This document shows, piece after piece, positions 8,826-16,144 of a stretch of 64,000 nt of DNA (positions are counted from its first letter, which is position 1; the number at the start of each line of letters is the position of its first letter). The notes beneath the pieces were generated by a model that saw only the letters and a program-made list of their open reading frames with translations, did not search any database and was not told where the DNA came from. The DNA comes from Pseudomonadaceae bacterium. GTDB taxonomy: Bacteria > Pseudomonadota > Gammaproteobacteria > Pseudomonadales > Azotimanducaceae. A program made the position numbers and the translations under genes. The stretch is taken from NCBI GenBank assembly GCA_024743435.1, contig JANSWO010000005.1, forward strand, positions 62,001 to 126,000, in the 5' to 3' direction.

Positions 8826-9913
8826 CGCGCACCGTCAGCTTGTTGCTGGGCAAGCATGCTGATCTGTGCAGCTCTAAAGATGTGATCCTGGGTCATCGCA
8901 TGGTCAGTTCGATTAAGCACATCCAGTATGAGCTGACCGAAGAACGGAAAGCCAACGCGCTCAAGACAATCAATCTCTTCAACCCCGTCCGCGTCGGCTA
9001 GCAGAATCAACGATGCGGGTGCCCGTCGACCGAGATCGAGGTACTTGCGTACCTCCAACGTACCTTTTGTACCGGTGATAAACGTACGCCCATCACCCCA
9101 CACCGGCATGCCGTCGGGTGTGTACCAATCGATGCGCGAGTAGAAGGTCGGCTCTGCACCTGACGCCCCGTCGTAGGCACCAGTGAGGGAGAACTCGCCG
9201 AAGTCTTCAAGCCCCGGGTACTCTGGGTGACCGTGATTACGCACGGACGCAAAGTTCACAGCTGCATTCGTACAACCGGTGTAGGTGAGAAACTGCTCAA
9301 CCTGATGGGAACCAATGTCGGTGATGATGCCGCCGTAACGGGCCTTGTCGAAGAACCAATCCGGACGGATCGCCGCAGCCAGCCGATGCGGTGCCAGATT
9401 CACGACATGCAGTACATCGCCGATGCGGCCATCGGCGATCAGCTCACCCGCATGCCATGCAGCCTCGTTGTGTACCCGTTCGGCGTAGTAGACGAAGTAG
9501 CGCCGACACGTTTTCTCGACCACCTGCCGAACCTCAGCCAGCTGATCCAGATCGGTAAACGGAGATTTGTCGGTAAAGTAGTCCTTCCCCGATTTCAGTA
9601 CCTGGATGCCAATGCCCGCTCGTTGGTCTGGAATCGCAGCGGACGCGATGAGATGCAGGCTGTCGTCGGCAAGCAGTTCGTCAAACGACGACACTGGCTG
9701 CACCTCGGGAAAGCGGCCAAGGAAAGCTGCTAGCCGGTCTGCATCCGGCTCAAAGACATGAGTGAGCGTGCCACCCGCATCGATCAAGCCATTGCACTGG
9801 CCCGCGATGTGGCCGTGATCCAGAAAGGCAGCCGCAAAGCAGAACTCACCCGGCTCGACAACGGCGCGTCGTTCGGTTTTGGGCGCATAGCTGGCGCCGT
9901 CACGAATACTCAT
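8822..9913 (-). CDS. Gfo/Idh/MocA-family oxidoreductase, atypical nucleotide motif
   Basis: This is a 363-residue NAD(P)-type sugar or cyclitol oxidoreductase of the Gfo/Idh/MocA family, without a signal peptide. The C-terminal fold is recognisable from DKSPFTDLDQLAEV (family 'EKP' step, here DKSP), GRIGDVLHVVNLAPHRL, YGGIITDIGSHQVEQFL and GTKGTLEVRKYLD. The first loop, normally GxGxxG, reads LDHGHIAGQCNGLID, so cofactor binding may be unusual. A good ribosome site (GAGGGG) precedes the ATG. It lies 16 nt after the NRAMP-fold transporter and overlaps the regulator by 4 nt. Probable substrate: a sugar acid or uronide made by the neighbouring enzymes (inference). Confidence 0.82.
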   Translation of the reverse strand: MSIRDGASYAPKTERRAVVEPGEFCFAAAFLDHGHIAGQCNGLIDAGGTLTHVFEPDADRLAAFLGRFPEVQPVSSFDELLADDSLHLIASAAIPDQRAGIGIQVLKSGKDYFTDKSPFTDLDQLAEVRQVVEKTCRRYFVYYAERVHNEAAWHAGELIADGRIGDVLHVVNLAPHRLAAAIRPDWFFDKARYGGIITDIGSHQVEQFLTYTGCTNAAVNFASVRNHGHPEYPGLEDFGEFSLTGAYDGASGAEPTFYSRIDWYTPDGMPVWGDGRTFITGTKGTLEVRKYLDLGRRAPASLILLADADGVEEIDCLERVGFPFFGQLILDVLNRTDHAMTQDHIFRAAQISMLAQQQADGAR

Positions 9914-9929
9914 AGCCCCTCATTCACCA

Positions 9930-11246
9930 TCAGCCGAAGGCAACAATCAGACTGTAGGTCACGCTCGCAATGACCGCCGCGATGCAAAGCACCATCGCTG
10001 TGTTGTACAACATAGCCCGCGAGCCCGTGGGCGCATCAACGCCCAGGTAACTGCTGCGATTGTTGAGGATAAGCCAGCCGATGTATGCAATGGGAAGCAA
10101 TACACCGCAAATCGCCGAAGTGGGAAGAACAACGTAGGGGCCCATGCTCGACCAAAGGAAGACGCCGAGCACCGCAGGCGTCGGTATCAGGCAAGCCAGC
10201 CGATACTGTAGCGAGTCCTCTTCAAGGTCGAACATCTCCATGGCGGCGGCACCACAGGTCAGCATGTGCATGACGAGAGAACCGACGGCCATGCCGAGCA
10301 CACCTAATGGGAAGATCAAGCGACCGGCCAGATCACCCAATCCAGAAGCGGCGAACATCGCGCCAGCTTCGGCGGGGCTCAATCGAGACTGCACAGCCGC
10401 CATACCATTTTCGTCAGTACCGAACAGGACAGCGGCTGAAGCGATGGAAATCAAGCCTGTGACTAACAGGTAAGGGACTACCAGGCCAATGATGATATCG
10501 ACGCGGGCTAGTTCGCGTTGCTCGCGCTGCCAACCGCGCCGCAAGAGTGTGTAGCCGTAGACAAATGTCATATTGATACCCACAGCAGTACCGAGCGCCG
10601 CCATGAGAGTTGTCACGCCGAGTGCGCTATCCGGTAGTGAGTGCGGCACAAATCCCCAAAGCACGCTGCCCCAGTCCACTTCGCCAGCGATGGAGGCGCT
10701 AATGACAACCCACGCGAAGCTGAGCACAACAAGGCCACTTAGAATCTTGATGCTGTTCTCGAAGATGCGAACCGCGCGCTCGCCTTTGCTGTAGTTCCAC
10801 ACCGTGTAGGCACACACACACCACACGGCAAGCGCTAAGACGAATAGATAGATCTCTCGAGCAAAGCTGTCGTCACTGCCGCGCAAGTTGAAGCCGGTAG
10901 CGACATCGATAGCTTCTTCGATCATGCCAGCGCTGAGGGGATAGTGGGAAAAGCCCCAGATCACACTAGACGCCAGAGCGGCAATGGCCCACGCCCATGC
11001 CAAGGATGGTGACAGGTAGTTTCGCATCGCAACAAACGGTCGCTCACCCGTCGACAGTGTTTGATGAGACAGCGCAAAGAGCATGATGCAACCAATCACC
11101 ATGGATATGGGCTGGATCCAGAGGAACTCGTAACCAAACACTGCGCCAATGGTCAGCGACGTGATCGCCGAGCCTCCACCCAATGTCATGGCGCCCTGCA
11201 GCCAACCTGGGCCACCCTCTTTAATCTGGTCGAACAGACTGCTCAT
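9930..11246 (-). CDS. NRAMP-fold membrane transporter lacking canonical metal-binding motifs
   Basis: This 438-residue protein has about 11-12 hydrophobic segments and the overall pattern of the NRAMP family (GPGWLQGAMT at the start of helix 1, FGYEFLWIQP after it). In metal-carrying NRAMPs helix 1 holds DPGN and helix 6 holds MPH. Here the corresponding stretches read LGGGSAITSL and AVGINMTFVYGYTLL, so the metal-binding Asp, Asn and Met are absent. Automatic annotation would probably say Mn2+/Fe2+ transporter. The sequence and the sugar-acid operon suggest an organic solute instead (inference). The ATG overlaps the upstream Gfo stop (ATGA). Confidence 0.7.
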   Translation of the reverse strand: MSSLFDQIKEGGPGWLQGAMTLGGGSAITSLTIGAVFGYEFLWIQPISMVIGCIMLFALSHQTLSTGERPFVAMRNYLSPSLAWAWAIAALASSVIWGFSHYPLSAGMIEEAIDVATGFNLRGSDDSFAREIYLFVLALAVWCVCAYTVWNYSKGERAVRIFENSIKILSGLVVLSFAWVVISASIAGEVDWGSVLWGFVPHSLPDSALGVTTLMAALGTAVGINMTFVYGYTLLRRGWQREQRELARVDIIIGLVVPYLLVTGLISIASAAVLFGTDENGMAAVQSRLSPAEAGAMFAASGLGDLAGRLIFPLGVLGMAVGSLVMHMLTCGAAAMEMFDLEEDSLQYRLACLIPTPAVLGVFLWSSMGPYVVLPTSAICGVLLPIAYIGWLILNNRSSYLGVDAPTGSRAMLYNTAMVLCIAAVIASVTYSLIVAFG

Positions 11247-12394
11247 CGGTAGGACTTATCCATATCTATGCTCACTTCTCGCTCGGACGGCGTACGTAGG
11301 GAACTCGCAGACACGCGAGCTTGCAGCTCGGCCTCGAACGCGGCCGCATCGATCGGAAGCTCTACGACCTGGTTTTGCCAGGCAGAAAGTAAGATCGCAT
11401 TCGCGAGCTGGAGTGAGGCGACGCCTTCGCTCACCGGCGTCAACAGCGCCTCACTCGATGCGATGCTGGCGACAAAATTGCGCAGAACTTGTGCATGTTG
11501 GCTTTCTGGCTTATTCGCTGAGGGCGGCACGATCGTTTCAGTACGGAACTGCGGCATGCCAAACATTTCCGAGGTGTCTCGACAATGCTCCCGAACGCTG
11601 ACATCACTGCGCTTGAGAGTAAGCGCCTCACCGTCATAACGAATCGAACCGCGATCACCAATGATGTCGAGTTGATTGATCCCAGGGGCTTCACCGCTGC
11701 TGGCAACCACTACTCCGGTTGCACCTGAGTCGTAGCTGAGCGTCGCCGTGAATTCGTCTTCCACGTCGATCGTGTGGTACTTACCGAATCCCGCGATAGC
11801 AGAGACCCTCGACGGCAGGCCCACAAGCCACTGCAGCACATCCAGGTTGTGGATGCATTGGTTGATGAGCAATCCACCGCCCTCGCCGACCCAGGTGCCG
11901 CGCCAGGCGCTCACTTCAAAGTAGACATCCGGCCGATACCAGGCAGTCATCATCCAAGAGAAGCGCATCACATCGCCAATCTCACCGCTGTGGATCAAGC
12001 GATGGATCTCTTGGTAGTAGGGATCGAAACGCTGATTGAGCATCACGGCGCTGTTGCCCTGCGCGTTCAATGTCCGAACGAGCGCGCTAGCTTGCTCAAC
12101 TGACATGGCCAACGGCTTGTCCACGAGCACCGGCAGCCCACGCGCCGCTGCAGCAGCGCCCATCTCGGGATGCGACATCGTCGGTGTAGCAATGACAACA
12201 GCATCGATGAGACCGGAATCGAGCAAGTCTTCATAGCGACTGAAATGTGGTACTGAATAGCTATCAGATTCAGTACGTGAAGATACGGCCCCCAGCATCG
12301 CGCCTGCCACCTCGCCGCTGGTAATCAGGTCAACGTAGGTTTTGCCAATGTTACCGAGTCCAATGACGCCCAGCCGGACCGCATCTACTGTCAT
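11243..12394 (-). CDS. Gfo/Idh/MocA-family oxidoreductase
   Basis: This 383-residue cytoplasmic oxidoreductase has the classical N-terminal Rossmann motif (LGVIGLGNIGKTYVDL, residues 7-22), VVIATPTMSHPEM and the EKP-type step VDKPLAMSVEQA, followed by the family's C-terminal beta-sheet domain (GEGGGLLINQCIHNLDVLQW carries the conserved His/Asp region). Such enzymes oxidise or reduce a hydroxyl of sugars, sugar acids or inositols with NAD(P). I chose ATG at 12394; a GTG three bases earlier touches the stop of the upstream gene. It is tightly packed between the PVC-type cytochrome protein and the NRAMP-fold transporter. Substrate unknown. Confidence 0.85.
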   Translation of the reverse strand: MTVDAVRLGVIGLGNIGKTYVDLITSGEVAGAMLGAVSSRTESDSYSVPHFSRYEDLLDSGLIDAVVIATPTMSHPEMGAAAAARGLPVLVDKPLAMSVEQASALVRTLNAQGNSAVMLNQRFDPYYQEIHRLIHSGEIGDVMRFSWMMTAWYRPDVYFEVSAWRGTWVGEGGGLLINQCIHNLDVLQWLVGLPSRVSAIAGFGKYHTIDVEDEFTATLSYDSGATGVVVASSGEAPGINQLDIIGDRGSIRYDGEALTLKRSDVSVREHCRDTSEMFGMPQFRTETIVPPSANKPESQHAQVLRNFVASIASSEALLTPVSEGVASLQLANAILLSAWQNQVVELPIDAAAFEAELQARVSASSLRTPSEREVSIDMDKSYR

Positions 12395-12396
12395 CA

Positions 12397-15168
12397 CTAG
12401 TCACCGATCCGGGGCAGCACCATATCCCCGTCCGGACCCGGCATACGCATTGCAACCACGTCACCGCTATCGCTATAGATAAATTCGATACGCAGCTGCC
12501 GCGGCTCAAACAGAAAGTGGTCCTCTTTCTCTTCAATAAGCGGACCATTAAAGATCCCCGAACGCACTTCCAGTTCAGCACCGTTGAAGACGTAAGCCAG
12601 CTCAAACGCCGGGCTGCCGTAACGGCCCGTGTAGCGCTGATAGTGTGTATTGATGTCCACCTCAAGAAGCTCAGCCACCGTCCACATACCTGTACGCTCA
12701 GCTGTCTGCTCACGCACTTCGGCAACAAACGACGGTTCTACAGCTCGGCCCGTGTGACCCCAGGCGCGATTGAGATACGTGAGCAAACCTGCGGCCACGT
12801 CGTTCGTGAAGTCCGGCATTGCGCCGTGGCCCGGCATAACGCCATTCCAGGTTTCACCAGCTACCTCGATAGGCCCGCTGAGACCATGCAGCGCGATGCG
12901 CAAGAGTCGCTCAGCCGACTCCGTCACCCAGGGTGAATCTGCGAGCTTTGGTCCGAGCGACACGATGCCCTGCCCGTCTACTCCGTGACAGCTTGCGCAG
13001 CGAGCTTTGAAGAATGCCTCACCCTCCGCGCGATTAGCTTGCTGAGAAGGCGTGAGCGGCTTGGCATCCGCATCAAGATCGTCTCCTGGCCACGTAAAGC
13101 CGCGGCGGGCTCGGGCCATTGCTGGCCACAACGCTTCGACCTCTGTCTCAAATACTGGATGCGGCTCGGTCAATACAACGCGTTCAAATCCATCTTGTCT
13201 GGTTAGATCGAACAGACCGTCTAACACCGCCACTTGAAGGTGCCGTTGATTGGCGTCAAGTCCGGATACGAAGTCGAGAAATTTCGCGCCAGTGTCTACC
13301 GAACCGGCAACGCCCTGGGTGGCCAGGCCTTGTACAAACCGGGATTCCGACTCACGCGCAGCGCTCCAATCATTGCCTGCGCTGAGCATCGTGAGCATCG
13401 CGCTTTCCTGTCCGACACTTGCCGCACGGATCGCTGCGGGCAGGAAGCGGTCACCTTCGCTCTCGATGAGTCTTGCCACCAAGGTCGCAAGCACGTCATC
13501 ACGTTGGTTGTGGGTAGCCAGTGCCAGAACGAGGTGCTGGCCAATCACCGCATCGTCATTCGCTGCAAGCAAACGCAACAGATCGCGCGCTTTGAGTAGT
13601 TCTGCACCGGCCCGAATCGCCGCCAGGCTGAGTGCCGCGTCTTCTTGCTCTAGCGACCGCAGCACCGTGCGTCTGTCCAGCTCTCCGCGACCTTGCAGTG
13701 TCCAGAGCGCGTGCACTCGCGCACGCTCGTTGTCGCTTTGCAAAACCCGCTTGATACGGCTCGACAATCGGCGCTCATCGCGGCCAATCAACAAGCGCTG
13801 TGCAGTATCTCGAACCCAGCCGTTAGTGCTCGCCAACTCAGCGACTAAAACATCGGTGCTCGCGTCAGCCAGTGCCGGCGATTGGGGTGGCGTCAGCGCG
13901 GCTGGCCGCACCCGCCAGATTCGCCCCATGCCAATCGGCGCTTCAAGCTGTCGCGCGAGTGCTTGAGCCTTCAGTTCGTCGGATAAGAACATGTGGTCCT
14001 GGATAATCCCGCGATACATGTCGACCACGTACAACATGCCATCTGGACCGAGTTGCACGTCGACCGGTCGGAAACGCTCATCAGTCGAGGCGAGAAACTC
14101 GACCTGACCCCACCGCTCGTCGGGATACAGCACTTGCTCCGCGGTGATAGACAAACCGTCATAGCGAATTCGCAGCTGAGCGACCGCGTTTGCCGCCGGC
14201 TCTGCCACAAAGGCGTCTTGAGCGAACATCTCAGGCAACGCACCCGAACGATTGATCGCCATCCCGCTTGCGGACGTCGGATGGTTAAGGCGGCCGTCCT
14301 CCTTCAGCACTCCAGGCACGTAAGCGCGATTAACACCCGTGTTGACTCTGACGGCGTGCAGACTCTCGCCACGAACTATACGCTCACCTAACCCGGGTGC
14401 GTTGCTGGCACCCGACGCGACAATACCCTGCGCATCAAAGCTATCGCCGCTCAGCAAGTTGGAATTGGTGTTGTAAAACAGACGGCCATCGTTGTCCTGA
14501 GCAATGCCCCATTGGCCGCGGAACAACGTCGGCTCAACAACAAGCTCGCCATCTTCGATACGCATGCGACGATTCGATTTGGCGTTGTACAGCCAATTAT
14601 CGAGGGCGAGAAGCAGGCCGTTCTCCGCATGTTCGACCGAACCCGGTTGGTCGCCGTAAGTACCCAGATTGCGCTTCGCCGAACAGTCGATGTCTCGAGC
14701 GAAACCGGATGCACTCGGACAAAGCCACAAGTTTGGGGGTTCGCCTACCAGCAGCCCCTCGTTGACGATCGCAACCGCTCGCGGCAGCACAAGCTTGTCG
14801 AGCAAGACTTCGCGACGATCGAACACGCCATCAGCATCATCATCGTGCAACCGAACCACGACGCCTACAGGTTCTCGCTCGCCACTGCCTTCTTCATCGG
14901 GCATGAAGCCGCGCATCTCGACCGCATAAAGCTTGCCGTCTTCGTCCCAGGTGATCGCTACGGGATCTTCCACCAATGGCTCGACCGCAACTGCCTCCAC
15001 TACAAAGCCCGGCGCGACAGTGAACGCATCCAGCGCTTCTTCGGCGCTAAGCTCCGGCGCGGGCGGCGTGTCGATCGTGAGATAGAACGGTGTTTCTTCA
15101 GCGTGCGTGGGTGAAGAAACGCAAAGCAATGCTGACAGGGTCAGCGCCGGAAAACGGCGATCGCGCAT
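12397..15168 (-). CDS. PVC-type propeller/HEAT/cytochrome c protein (membrane-bound dehydrogenase-like)
   Basis: This 923-residue exported protein has a signal peptide ending near THAEE (residue 24). A propeller domain in the style of soluble quinoprotein sugar dehydrogenases spans about 45-420 (ITWDEDGKLYAVEMRGFM, DVQLGPDGMLYVVDMYRG). A helical HEAT-like region covers about 445-690. A cytochrome c domain carries one heme site (C724-A-S-C727-H728, GVDGQG after it) with a likely axial Met in MPGHGAMPDF. The architecture is typical of Planctomycetes-Verrucomicrobia 'PVC-type heme-binding' proteins, so transfer is possible. It probably oxidises a periplasmic sugar or uronide and passes electrons to the respiratory chain (inference). 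It starts 2 nt after the TIM-barrel gene. Confidence 0.82.
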   Translation of the reverse strand: MRDRRFPALTLSALLCVSSPTHAEETPFYLTIDTPPAPELSAEEALDAFTVAPGFVVEAVAVEPLVEDPVAITWDEDGKLYAVEMRGFMPDEEGSGEREPVGVVVRLHDDDADGVFDRREVLLDKLVLPRAVAIVNEGLLVGEPPNLWLCPSASGFARDIDCSAKRNLGTYGDQPGSVEHAENGLLLALDNWLYNAKSNRRMRIEDGELVVEPTLFRGQWGIAQDNDGRLFYNTNSNLLSGDSFDAQGIVASGASNAPGLGERIVRGESLHAVRVNTGVNRAYVPGVLKEDGRLNHPTSASGMAINRSGALPEMFAQDAFVAEPAANAVAQLRIRYDGLSITAEQVLYPDERWGQVEFLASTDERFRPVDVQLGPDGMLYVVDMYRGIIQDHMFLSDELKAQALARQLEAPIGMGRIWRVRPAALTPPQSPALADASTDVLVAELASTNGWVRDTAQRLLIGRDERRLSSRIKRVLQSDNERARVHALWTLQGRGELDRRTVLRSLEQEDAALSLAAIRAGAELLKARDLLRLLAANDDAVIGQHLVLALATHNQRDDVLATLVARLIESEGDRFLPAAIRAASVGQESAMLTMLSAGNDWSAARESESRFVQGLATQGVAGSVDTGAKFLDFVSGLDANQRHLQVAVLDGLFDLTRQDGFERVVLTEPHPVFETEVEALWPAMARARRGFTWPGDDLDADAKPLTPSQQANRAEGEAFFKARCASCHGVDGQGIVSLGPKLADSPWVTESAERLLRIALHGLSGPIEVAGETWNGVMPGHGAMPDFTNDVAAGLLTYLNRAWGHTGRAVEPSFVAEVREQTAERTGMWTVAELLEVDINTHYQRYTGRYGSPAFELAYVFNGAELEVRSGIFNGPLIEEKEDHFLFEPRQLRIEFIYSDSGDVVAMRMPGPDGDMVLPRIGD

Positions 15169-15170
15169 GG

Positions 15171-16112
15171 CTAGAAGGTCATCTGAGACAAGTAGGCATA
15201 AGAGTTGCGAATGGAACTCGCTGGATCAGGTGGGCTGTCCCTCTCCACAAAGAAGTAACGAGCGCCTTGATCAAATGCCTGTCGGGTGAACGCCGGGAAA
15301 TCAATCTCACCGGAACCAACATCGGCAAAGTCGCCATCGGCAGCGATGTCTTTCATGTGCACGGTGACAAACCGGCCCGCGTGTCGGGACAGCAGATCGG
15401 CCGGGCTCGCACCCGCTTTCTCCACCCAGTAGACATCGAGCTGGAACGTCACTTGCTGCGGATCGGTCTCGCTCAGCATTAGCTCATAGGGAACGACGCC
15501 ATCGACCGTAACAAACTCCCAGTTGTGGTTGTGATAGCCGAACTGAACACCGGATTTCGCGCATAGCTCACCAGCCGCACTGATAACGTCGATGTTGCGC
15601 TTGACGTCGTCGAGGGTGGCAAAGGTGTCTGGCATCAACGCCGGCAACACGAGGTATTTCTGGCCCAGTGCAACGGCAGAATCAAGCGAATGGGAAACGT
15701 TTTCAAGCAGGTGATCCGGATGCCCACGCTCGCGAAAGACCGCCATAGCCTGGTCTTGGGACAAGCTAAAGAAGCCCTCGGGTAGCTTGGGCGTCACTCG
15801 TCCAACCGGCGCTGAAAGGCCATTATCCGCCAACAACTTCTCGATCAACCCAACCGGGCGACCGAGAAAGCCCATCGCCGAAAACTCGACCTGCTTGTAG
15901 CCAACTTCCGCAACGCTCGCGAGCGTGCCTTCGAAGTCCGCCAGCATGAGGGGCGTAACCGTTGACAGTTGAAGCCCGAACGCATCGAGCTTCTGGCCAG
16001 AGGGCCGTGCGTTCACCACAGTTTTCGCCTGCGTCTGGCAACCACTGAGACCCGCAAGCGTGGGGAGCAATAATGCCCCCACGCCAGCCTGTAACACTCG
16101 TCGTCGATGCAT
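15171..16112 (-). CDS. Exported sugar isomerase/epimerase-like TIM-barrel lipoprotein
   Basis: This 313-residue protein is of the xylose-isomerase-like TIM-barrel superfamily. The ATG at 16112 is preceded by a strong site (AAGGGGG). A twin-arginine-like MHRRRVLQAG is followed by a hydrophobic stretch and a lipobox LSGC (Cys25), so it is probably exported, perhaps folded, and anchored as a lipoprotein. Barrel motifs include GYKQVEFSAMGF, FGYHNHNWEF, VTFQLDVYWVEKAG and VTVHMKDIA, which carry the usual Glu/His/Asp metal ligands. Cytoplasmic relatives isomerise or epimerise sugars. Some act on 3-keto sugars made by Gfo/Idh/MocA partners, of which two follow in this series. Export argues for an extracytoplasmic substrate. 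Confidence 0.8.
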   Translation of the reverse strand: MHRRRVLQAGVGALLLPTLAGLSGCQTQAKTVVNARPSGQKLDAFGLQLSTVTPLMLADFEGTLASVAEVGYKQVEFSAMGFLGRPVGLIEKLLADNGLSAPVGRVTPKLPEGFFSLSQDQAMAVFRERGHPDHLLENVSHSLDSAVALGQKYLVLPALMPDTFATLDDVKRNIDVISAAGELCAKSGVQFGYHNHNWEFVTVDGVVPYELMLSETDPQQVTFQLDVYWVEKAGASPADLLSRHAGRFVTVHMKDIAADGDFADVGSGEIDFPAFTRQAFDQGARYFFVERDSPPDPASSIRNSYAYLSQMTF

Positions 16113-16144
16113 CGTTGCAACCCCCTTCCCTGTCGCCAACAAAC

